From Cloacibacillus evryensis DSM 19522 (lineage in GTDB: Bacteria > Synergistota > Synergistia > Synergistales > Synergistaceae): DNA of 64,000 nucleotides. This document shows, one piece after another, positions 44,428 to 50,682 of this stretch. The position numbers and the translations under genes were made by a program. The stretch covers positions 847,317 through 911,316 of the forward strand of contig NZ_KK073872.1 in assembly GCF_000585335.1 (NCBI RefSeq), given 5' to 3'. The notes below the pieces were generated by a model that had not been told where the DNA came from, made no database searches, and was given only the letters and a program-made list of their open reading frames with translations. Within the stretch, counting starts at the first letter, position 1. The number at the start of each line of letters is the position of its first letter.

Positions 44428-45651
44428 ATGTTCGACGAACTGATCAGCAACCTTTCAAACATACAGGTATTCACGGAAAGCCTGCATGGCTGGGTCAGCG
44501 GCCTCTCTGTCAACTCGGCGATCATCTTCGTGATGATGCTGTTCATGCTCCTGGGCGCGGTCGACAAGATCCGCGGCAACAAATGGGGCTACGGAGAGGA
44601 ATTTGACAACGGATTCAACGCGATGGGCCCGCTCGCCATCGCGATGGCCGGCGTCGTCGCCGCCGCGCCGGTGCTCGCGATAATCCTCAAACCGATCATC
44701 GTTCCCATCTACGGCATGGTCGGCTCCGACGCCTCGATGTTCGCGACGACGCTGCTCGCCTGCGACATGGGAGGCTATCCGCTCGCGATGAAACTTGCCG
44801 CCAACGAATCGATCGGCAACTTCTCGGGGCTGATACTCGGCACGATGATGGGGCCGACGATCGTCTTCACGATACCCGTAGCGCTGTCGATCATCAAAGT
44901 GCAGGACCGCCCCTACCTCGGCGCGGGCGTCCTCGCGGGACTCATCACCGTCCCGCTCGGCTGCATCGCGGGCGGCCTGCTGATGAACATGACGCCCTAC
45001 AAGATAGACCTGGGGACGATCCTCGTGAACCTCATCCCCGTCATAATAATCGCCGGCCTCATCTGCATCGGCCTCTGGTTCAAGCCGCAGAAGATGATAA
45101 ACGGCTTCAACGTCTTCGGCACGGCGGTCACGATCCTGATCACCATCCTCACCGCCGTCGCGGTATTCGAATACCAAACCGGCATCCACTTCCCCCTCTT
45201 TGATAAGATGGTAGTTCCCGCGGAAGAGGGCGGCAGCGTGCCGCTTGAAGACGGACTGCTGATATGCGGACAGATCGCGACGGTACTCATCGGGGCCTTC
45301 CCGATGGTCAAGTGGATCACGCGCACCTTCGGCGGCGCGCTTGAGACGGTAGGACGCCATCTCGGAATGAACGAGGACGCGGCGGCCGGCATGGTGGCCA
45401 ACCTCGCCAACAACATTGCGATGTTCAACATCTTTGAGAAGATGGACCCGAAGGGCAAACTGCTCAACGTCGCCTTCACCGTCTCCGCGGCCTTCGTCTT
45501 CGGCGACCACCTCGGCTTCACCGCCGGCGCGAACCCCGAGATGATATTCCCCGTCGTCGTCGGTAAACTCGTCGCCGGCATCACGGCGGTCATCCTCGCG
45601 AACTTCCTCGCGCCGATGCTGCTCGCGAAAATAAAGGAAGCAAAGGCCTGA
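44428..45651 (+). CDS. eutH: EutH ethanolamine permease
   Basis: 407 residues, about eleven membrane segments. FVMMLFMLLGAVDKIRGNKW, EFDNGFNAMGPLAIAMAG and FGDHLGFTAGANPEMI are EutH blocks. It brings in ethanolamine, mainly needed when the amine is scarce or protonated. AAAGAGGGA precedes ATG 44428. Confidence 0.96.
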   Translation: MFDELISNLSNIQVFTESLHGWVSGLSVNSAIIFVMMLFMLLGAVDKIRGNKWGYGEEFDNGFNAMGPLAIAMAGVVAAAPVLAIILKPIIVPIYGMVGSDASMFATTLLACDMGGYPLAMKLAANESIGNFSGLILGTMMGPTIVFTIPVALSIIKVQDRPYLGAGVLAGLITVPLGCIAGGLLMNMTPYKIDLGTILVNLIPVIIIAGLICIGLWFKPQKMINGFNVFGTAVTILITILTAVAVFEYQTGIHFPLFDKMVVPAEEGGSVPLEDGLLICGQIATVLIGAFPMVKWITRTFGGALETVGRHLGMNEDAAAGMVANLANNIAMFNIFEKMDPKGKLLNVAFTVSAAFVFGDHLGFTAGANPEMIFPVVVGKLVAGITAVILANFLAPMLLAKIKEAKA

Positions 45652-45718
45652 TGAAATGCCGGCCCTTTGCGAAGGCGGCTGCGCGGGCTGCCCGATAGCG
45701 AAACAGGAGGCGAAAAAA

Positions 45719-46174
45719 ATGGAAAATACCAGCGGAATGAACGTAAGCGAAAAAATGCTGCGCGAGATCGTGACCGAGGTCGTGCAGAGCATGGCCGCCC
45801 GCCAACCGGCCACAGGCGGCTTCACGAAGATCGTGGACCCGAGCGGCATAATCCTCATAAAAAGCGAAACGGTCAAGTGCGAGCCCTTTCACGGCGAGGC
45901 GGGAGTGAAACTCAAAGACGTCGTGACGCTCGAAGAGGCGCCGCGCATCGGCGCCGGGATCATGGAGCTGGACAGGACGAGCTTTGAGTGGACCCTCACC
46001 TACGACGAATACGACGTCGTATTCGAGGGCGTTCTCGAAATAGAGATAGACGGCCGCGTAGTCACGGGCAAGCCGGGAGACATCATCTACATCCCGAAGG
46101 GGAGCCACATCCACTTCCGGACGCCCGACAAGGCGAGGTATGCGTACTTCGTTTATCCCGCCAACTGGCAGTAA
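45719..46174 (+). CDS. eutQ: EutQ cupin domain with N-terminal encapsulation helix
   Basis: 151 residues from ATG 45719, which has AGGAGG 8 bp upstream. Residues 8-23 (EKMLREIVTEVVQSMA) are an amphipathic targeting helix. Residues about 60-150 are the EutQ cupin (MELDRTSFEWTLTYDEYDVV, EGVLEIEIDGRVVTGKPGDI, IPKGSHIHFRT). The EutQ N-terminal domain is missing here and appears as its own gene at 41895. The frame is open upstream to ATG 45656, giving a Cys-rich extension, but that start has no ribosome site. Confidence 0.92.
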   Translation: MENTSGMNVSEKMLREIVTEVVQSMAARQPATGGFTKIVDPSGIILIKSETVKCEPFHGEAGVKLKDVVTLEEAPRIGAGIMELDRTSFEWTLTYDEYDVVFEGVLEIEIDGRVVTGKPGDIIYIPKGSHIHFRTPDKARYAYFVYPANWQ

Positions 46175-46178
46175 CACT

Positions 46179-46308
46179 GTAAATCGGCGTTTATAAGCAC
46201 GATTTGCGTCATAACTTAGGGCTCTGGCGTCCTCGCCGTATTAATATACGGCTCCGGTTCCAGAGCCCTAAGTTATTTAGCAACTCGCACTTCTAAACGC
46301 CGATTTAC
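46179..46308 (+). repeat. Covarying hairpin element, copy A (after eutQ)
   Basis: A 130-bp imperfect palindrome that starts 4 bp after the eutQ stop. Outer stem GTAAATCGGCGTTTA / TAAACGCCGATTTAC, then conserved strands GCGTCATAA and TTATTTAGC around a second helix with one T-C mismatch, a variable stem CTTAGGGCTCTGG / CCAGAGCCCTAAG, and a terminal GTAT-TAAT-ATAC hairpin. Copies B and C keep the skeleton but change the stem letters in a compensating way. Confidence 0.88.
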
Positions 46309-46418
46309 GCGATTGCGGGGGAAGAGAAACTGGGATTTAGCGGGCACCCACAAAAAACAATATGTCGATATTCAGCGATTTTAATTTATGCCTTTAAAGG
46401 CCCCCTCCCCGAGGCGGC

Positions 46419-46639
46419 CAGGGAGCCAAATCAGTGTTTTTCTGATTTGTGCGAATCGGCTGGTAGTTACACCAGGGCTGGCTCGGCGGTGTTTTTCCGC
46501 CGAGACTGGAGGAGTTTTGACCTTGGGTTTTGTTTTAATTCAGACCAGAAAAACAAAACTCAAAGTCAACCCTCCTCCACCGGCTTCGCTGGAGCTAAGC
46601 GACTCGCACAAAACGAAAAAACATCGTTTTGGCTCCCTG
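46419..46639. repeat. 221-bp imperfect palindrome
   Basis: CAGGGAGCCAAA (46419-46430) matches the complement of 46628-46639; between them 46508-46536 and 46550-46578 are 29-bp arms ending at GGAGGAG / CTCCTCC, and a nested CTCGGCGG / CCGCCGAG hairpin sits at 46482-46504. A further copy of GGGAGCCAAA lies at 46652-46661. No believable protein is encoded. The interval between elements A and B otherwise shows nothing recognisable. Confidence 0.8.
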
Positions 46640-46734
46640 CTTATCGGAGAGGGAGCCAAAGGTCTTAGATAAATCGCAGTTTATCTTTCTCCTCTCCCAA
46701 AGGAAATCAACAATAGCAGTTTTGCATAATAACA

Positions 46735-46865
46735 AAAAATCGGCGCGAAGAAGTGCCGTAGGCTAAATAAGCCGGTCTCTGAGTACCGGAGCCGTATTCT
46801 CCATACGGCGAGGACACTCAGGGGCCGGCTTATGACGCATACGGTGCTTATTCGCGCCGATTTTT
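46735..46865 (-). repeat. Covarying hairpin element, copy B (after metQ)
   Basis: A 131-bp copy in minus orientation, 17 bp past the metQ stop on metQ's own strand. Outer stem AAAAATCGGCGCGAA / TTCGCGCCGATTTTT. On the minus strand it reads ATAAGCAC, TGCGTCATAA, variable stem GCCGGCCCCTGAG, GTCCTCGCCGTAT hairpin, then TTATTTAGC and GCACTTCT, matching copy A in all conserved strands. A separate TAAACGCCGATTTAC at 46866-46880 repeats copy A's right arm. Confidence 0.88.
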
Positions 46866-46882
46866 ATAAACGCCGATTTACA

Positions 46883-47659
46883 TTAGAAGGCGGGAATGAC
46901 CCCCTTGGAGCCCAGCTTTTCGGTGATGAACTTTTTCACTTCGGGCGAATTTAACGCCTTGGCGAGCGCCTTTATCTTCGCGCTGTTCTTGTCGCCGCTG
47001 CGGCAGGCGAGCACCACCGCGTAGGGGGAATCCTTCGATTCGAGCGCGAGGGCGTCTTTTGAGGGATCAAGTCCCGCGTCTACGGCGAAGTTCATGTTGA
47101 TGACGGAGATGGTCGTGTCGGGGAGCGTGCGCGGGAGCTGCGGCGCTTCGAGCTCTCTTATTTTAAGCTTTTTGGGGTTCTCGACGATGTCGGCGGCGGT
47201 CAGCTTGTTGCCGGGCTTCATCTTCAGCAGTCCCTCGCGTTCAAGCAGCTTATAGGCGCGGAAGCCGTTGGTCGGATCGTTGGGGACCGCGACGACCGCC
47301 TTTTCTTTGACATCCTTCAGCGACTTTATCTTCTGCGAATAGATGCCGATGGGCAGGAGGTGGACCTTCACGAGCGGCACGATGTCGAGCTTCTTTTCGC
47401 TCTTCATGTTCTCAAGGTAGGGGATGTGCTGGAAGAAGTTGGCGTCGAGGCTTTTGTCCTCCAGCGCGTAATTCGGCTGCACAAAGTCGGTGAATTCTTT
47501 GATGTCCAGTTCGTAGCCCTGTTTCGCGAGCACCTCTTTGGCGACGTCGGCGATCTCCTTCGCGGGGAAGGGGGTGACGCCGAGGACGATCTTTTCCGCC
47601 GCGCAGGCCGACGACGATATTACCAGCAACGCTAAAACCGCGAGAAAAACTTTTTTCAC
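46883..47659 (-). CDS. metQ: MetQ/NlpA-family methionine-binding protein
   Basis: 258 residues from GTG 47659, which has GGAGG 7 bp upstream. Residues 1-22 are an export signal (VFLAVLALLVISSSACAAE); the cysteine lies at a lipobox-like site but lacks the usual Leu at -3. The mature chain has LGVTPFPAKEIADVAKEVL, NYALEDKSLDANFFQHIPYL and VAVPNDPTNGFRAYKLLE, MetQ/NlpA signatures. The MetN ATPase and MetI permease genes are not beside it. Expression is predicted to be attenuated by an upstream leader. Confidence 0.93.
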   Translation of the reverse strand: MKKVFLAVLALLVISSSACAAEKIVLGVTPFPAKEIADVAKEVLAKQGYELDIKEFTDFVQPNYALEDKSLDANFFQHIPYLENMKSEKKLDIVPLVKVHLLPIGIYSQKIKSLKDVKEKAVVAVPNDPTNGFRAYKLLEREGLLKMKPGNKLTAADIVENPKKLKIRELEAPQLPRTLPDTTISVINMNFAVDAGLDPSKDALALESKDSPYAVVLACRSGDKNSAKIKALAKALNSPEVKKFITEKLGSKGVIPAF

Positions 47660-47770
47660 AATGATACCTCCAGTAAGATTTAATATATTTATCTGCGTAT
47701 TTATATTGAAAACCGCTTCACCGTCTTTTGAACCGCAAAGTCCCCCTTCCGCCAAGACTTCAAAAGACAT

Positions 47771-47806
47771 AAAAAAGGACCGGCCCCGCAGCGGCGGACC
47801 CGGTCC
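47771..47806 (-). terminator. Attenuator terminator upstream of metQ
   Basis: On the minus strand GGACCGG (47806-47800) pairs with CCGGTCC (47783-47777) through a GC-rich stem and is followed by six T residues. It lies 19 bp after the leader peptide stop and 112 bp before the metQ start, inside the metQ transcript. A second inverted repeat, GTCTTTTGAA / TTCAAAAGAC (47723-47768), follows it. Confidence 0.88.
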
Positions 47807-47824
47807 TGTAACGACAACGCGTGC

Positions 47825-47908
47825 TTAAGCGCCGGCCATTTCAGGAGAGGACCCGCAGTGAGCGCACATCATCATGTACATTATCGAAGAACAGTTTATC
47901 AAATACAC
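47825..47908 (-). CDS. Met/Cys-rich leader peptide of metQ
   Basis: A 27-codon frame on the minus strand. It starts with GTG 47908, has GGAGG exactly 7 bp upstream, and ends with TAA 47825. The product has Met at 10, 12, 13, 14 and 24 (core IMYMMMCAHC) and Cys at 6, 15 and 18. It lies between the metQ promoter and the terminator. Clustered Met codons are what a ribosome-stalling attenuator for methionine would use. A small functional protein is the alternative. Confidence 0.72.
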   Translation of the reverse strand: MYLINCSSIMYMMMCAHCGSSPEMAGA

Positions 47909-47960
47909 GGCGTTTCCTCCTTTCCTCCAAAATGGACGCTGAAAAATCATTGGGGATGAT

Positions 47961-47988
47961 TTTATACTCAACGGTCTGGAAATGTCAA
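47961..47988 (-). promoter_or_regulatory. metQ promoter
   Basis: TTGACA (47988-47983) and TATAAA (47966-47961) on the minus strand with a 16-bp spacer. The transcript would start near 47954, 46 bp before the leader peptide start. Confidence 0.82.
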
Positions 47989-48119
47989 GCACGTCGATCA
48001 TTATTTTGGCGGGCCGGTGTTAAAAGTCTTTAGCAGAAGAGACTGAGCATGCAGTGCTATGCCTGAAAAGCGGATTTGTATTATAATAGAAAAAGTTATA
48101 AAAAATTAGGAGTGTTCTT

Positions 48120-48656
48120 ATGAAAAAGATATTCATCATCGCGTTGTTTTTACTTTTTGCCTGCGCGGCGGCCGCTTCCGCCGCCTCTCCGTGGTCGCCG
48201 AAGGCGGGGGAGTATTGGATCAAGGTCAACAAGCAGCAGCTGCGGCTCACGCTCTTTAAGGGCGGGGAGGTCGTCAAGAGCTGGCCTGTCTCCATCGGCA
48301 AGGGGCGCGGCAAGGTCAAGAGCTCGCGCCTGGATCTGATCACGCCGACGGGGACTTTTACCATTTACAGGGTCATTCCCGACGCCACAAAGCTTGTATT
48401 TGACCCCGCGTGGTTCGATGAACCGGGAAAGGCCGCCCCGGGAGCCTATGGCTCAAAGCTGATCTCTTTTTACAACAAGTGGGAGATCGCGATCCACGGG
48501 ACCAACAATCCCGGCTCTGTGGGGCGATGGGCGACGCACGGCTGCATCAGGCTCAAAAATCCCGATATCGAGGACCTCGTAAACTATGTCAAGCCGAAGA
48601 TGAAGATCGTGATCGTCGAAAACAACGATATACCGTTTTTGAAGGAGACGATATAA
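48120..48656 (+). CDS. L,D-transpeptidase (YkuD domain)
   Basis: 178 residues. Residues 1-21 are a signal peptide. The rest is one YkuD domain with the catalytic motif HGTNNP followed by THGCIRL (His and Cys in register). These enzymes form 3-3 cross-links in peptidoglycan or attach proteins to it in the periplasm. TATAAT at 48082-48087 is a plausible -10 box and TAGGAG is the ribosome site. Confidence 0.92.
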   Translation: MKKIFIIALFLLFACAAAASAASPWSPKAGEYWIKVNKQQLRLTLFKGGEVVKSWPVSIGKGRGKVKSSRLDLITPTGTFTIYRVIPDATKLVFDPAWFDEPGKAAPGAYGSKLISFYNKWEIAIHGTNNPGSVGRWATHGCIRLKNPDIEDLVNYVKPKMKIVIVENNDIPFLKETI

Positions 48657-48713
48657 TCAGCGGATGGATCGGCGTCGCTTATGAAATAAAAATTGAAAGG
48701 AGGCGGTACGCCC

Positions 48714-48938
48714 ATGAGTCGCGCATTTGTGAAAGAGGATGACGGAGAACGCGGAAACGCCGTCGCCGACATACAGTTCCGCGAGGAGAAGGTCGAGTGG
48801 CTCCGGATACAGGAGAAGAAGCTAGACACGTTGCTGAACGACCCGAAATCAAAAAAGATAAAGCCGGAGACGCTCGCCCGCTGGATAAAGGAGACCGAGG
48901 CCGACATTACTAAGACGAAAAAAGAGCTAGGTTACTAG
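48714..48938 (+). CDS. Small conserved-looking hypothetical protein
   Basis: 74 residues from ATG 48714, with AGGAGG upstream. It begins MSRAFVKEDDGE, an opening I also associate with GreA-like and other small proteins, then forms two charged helices (EEKVEWLRIQEKKLDTLL and KPETLARWIKETEADITKTK). No membrane segment. Probably cytosolic and helical; function unknown. It is 57 bp after the transpeptidase gene and may be co-transcribed. Confidence 0.65.
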   Translation: MSRAFVKEDDGERGNAVADIQFREEKVEWLRIQEKKLDTLLNDPKSKKIKPETLARWIKETEADITKTKKELGY

Positions 48939-48945
48939 TGAACCA

Positions 48946-49061
48946 CTGATTATATGCACCATCCGCGTCACAAGCAGCCCCCGACCGAGGCTCCAACGTA
49001 TTAATATACGCCTCCGCCCCGCTCGGGGGCTGCCTGTTTAGCGGCTGGTACATCTAATCAG
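48946..49061 (+). repeat. Covarying hairpin element, copy C
   Basis: A 116-bp copy starting 8 bp after the stop of the preceding plus-strand gene. Outer stem CTGATTA / TAATCAG, helix ACCATCCGC / GCGGCTGGT with the same central T-C mismatch as in A and B, conserved GCGTCACAA and TGTTTAGC strands, variable stem GCAGCCCCCGA / TCGGGGGCTGC, and terminal CGTATTAATATACG. It is the most diverged copy, and nearly all changes in stems are compensated. Confidence 0.85.
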
Positions 49062-49135
49062 CGGACGATACGTCAGGTTTTATATGGCAAAGAGAATTAA
49101 TCAATAGTTCTATAGGGATAAATAACTATCTGACA

Positions 49136-49173
49136 AATAAAGGCTCCCGCCCGCAAAACTGCGGCGGGAGCCT
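49136..49173 (-). terminator. Terminator of the FAD-oxidase gene
   Basis: AGGCTCCCGCC-type arm (49141-49150) pairs with GCGGGAGCCT (49164-49173). On the minus strand it is followed by TTTATTTG, 17 bp after the stop at 49190. Confidence 0.82.
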
Positions 49174-49189
49174 TTCGCTTTTCGCGCGT

Positions 49190-50620
49190 TTATCTCTCCC
49201 AGTCCACGAGTTTGCCGGGGTTCAGGATGTTTTGAGGGTCGAAGGCGAGTTTTACGCGCTTTATCAGCTCCAACTGCGCCTCGTTGAGGAAGAATTTCAT
49301 GTAGCCTTTGCGTTTGAAACCGATGCCGTGTTCGCCGGAGAGGGTGCCGCCCATTTTGAGCAGCTCCGCGTATATCCGTTCCTGTACCGCGTGCAGCCGT
49401 TCGTGCCAGTCCTCGCAGTCGGGGGAGATTATCGTGCAGTGCATGTTGCCGTCGCCCGCGTGGCCGTAGGCGATCCATTCGAGGCCGTCCGCCTCGGCTT
49501 TTTCGCGGATCATTTCCAGCAGCTGCGGCACCAGCGCGGTGGGGACGACGAGGTCTTCTTTCGTGTAGCGGCTGTAGAAGAAGGAGACCGCCTCCGGCAC
49601 GGCTTTGCGCGCCTGCCAGATGCGATCTTTGGTAGTGCGGGTGTCGGCGACGTAGACTTCGCTGGCCCCGTGTTTCTGCGACAGTTTGCCGATCTCCTCG
49701 AATTCTTTCTCAATGAGGCCGGCGTCGTTGTTTTCCAGTTGGATGATGAGGGCCGCGCCCGCGTCTCCCGCCGGTACCTGGGTGTTGAGGTATCTCTCCG
49801 TGAGTTTCAGAGCTTTTTGATCGAGGAATTCTATGGATGCGGGGATGAGGCCGCCCTCGGTGATGATGCGCGGCACGAAGTCGATCGCGCTGCGCGCGTC
49901 GGGGAAGGCGGCAAGCAGGTCCACGGAATGGCGCGGCAGCGGCATCAGCTTGAGCACCGCCTTGGTGATTATCCCGAGTATCCCCTCGGAGCCGGCCATC
50001 AGATGGACGAAGTCCAGCCCAGTGACGTCCTTGCGGCGTTTGCCGCCGAACCAGGTGACCGAGCCGTCGGCGAGCACGACTTCCAGGGCGAGCAGCTGCG
50101 CGCCGGTCGCGCCGTATTTTATGACTTTGTTGCCGCCGGCGTTTTCGGCGATGTTGCCTCCGATGAAGGAGGCGTCGCCGCTGCAGGGGTCTCCGGCGTA
50201 GAGCAGGCCGTGCTGCGCCGCCGTGCGGCTGATCTCCGCCGTCACGACGCCGGGCTCGGCGGTGATCGTGAGGTTTTCCTCGTCAAGTTCGAGGATGCGG
50301 TTCATCTTCTCAAAGCTCATGACGATGCCGCCCCAGGCCGGGAGCGCGCCGCCGGAGAGGCCGGTGCCGGCCCCGCGCGGCGTGACCGGTATCTTGCGTT
50401 CGTGGGCGATTTTCATTATTTCGGAGACATGCGCGGTGCTTTCGGGGAAGAGAAGCAGCTCCGCGGTATATTTTTTCTCGTAGGCGCTCTGCGGCACTTC
50501 GTCGTGCGAGTAGGTTTCGAGCTTTTCCTCGTCGGCGCAGACGTTGTTCGCGCCTATTTTTTCCTTGAGGGCCTCTATGATTTCCACTGTGATTTTATTG
50601 TAAGAAAAGAGATCGTTCAT
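49190..50620 (-). CDS. FAD-linked oxidase, GlcD/D-lactate dehydrogenase type
   Basis: 476 residues from ATG 50620 (GGAGG 8 bp upstream; ATG 50626 is too close). The FAD-binding PCMH domain shows VTPRGAGTGLSGGALP and YAGDPCSGDASFIGGNIAENAGG; the C-terminal half has IAYGHAGDGNMHCTI and SGEHGIGFKRKGYM of the GlcD family. It oxidises a 2-hydroxy acid such as D-lactate or glycolate. The cysteine-rich partner often encoded alongside is not here. Confidence 0.9.
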   Translation of the reverse strand: MNDLFSYNKITVEIIEALKEKIGANNVCADEEKLETYSHDEVPQSAYEKKYTAELLLFPESTAHVSEIMKIAHERKIPVTPRGAGTGLSGGALPAWGGIVMSFEKMNRILELDEENLTITAEPGVVTAEISRTAAQHGLLYAGDPCSGDASFIGGNIAENAGGNKVIKYGATGAQLLALEVVLADGSVTWFGGKRRKDVTGLDFVHLMAGSEGILGIITKAVLKLMPLPRHSVDLLAAFPDARSAIDFVPRIITEGGLIPASIEFLDQKALKLTERYLNTQVPAGDAGAALIIQLENNDAGLIEKEFEEIGKLSQKHGASEVYVADTRTTKDRIWQARKAVPEAVSFFYSRYTKEDLVVPTALVPQLLEMIREKAEADGLEWIAYGHAGDGNMHCTIISPDCEDWHERLHAVQERIYAELLKMGGTLSGEHGIGFKRKGYMKFFLNEAQLELIKRVKLAFDPQNILNPGKLVDWER

Positions 50621-50682
50621 TGACATACCTCCGAACCTAATATCAGGATATAATAACATAAATATGGCTGGAGGCGATGTGT

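Noticed and set aside
45656-45718. Cys-rich extension or separate 21-residue peptide before eutQ
   Set aside because: ATG 45656 has no ribosome site, whereas ATG 45719 has a perfect AGGAGG and starts with a typical targeting helix.
46388-46672. 94-codon frame in the palindrome between eutQ and metQ
   Set aside because: It runs through both arms of the palindrome and has no ribosome site, so it is unlikely to be a protein.
47660-47960. SAM (S-box) riboswitch or T-box upstream of metQ
   Set aside because: I looked for their conserved cores and found none; the region is explained by a leader peptide and terminator.
46179-49061. Integron attC sites as an explanation for the three hairpin elements
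   Set aside because: No GTTRRRY/RYYYAAC box pair at the expected ends, no integrase gene, and the flanking genes are ordinary operon genes, not cassettes.
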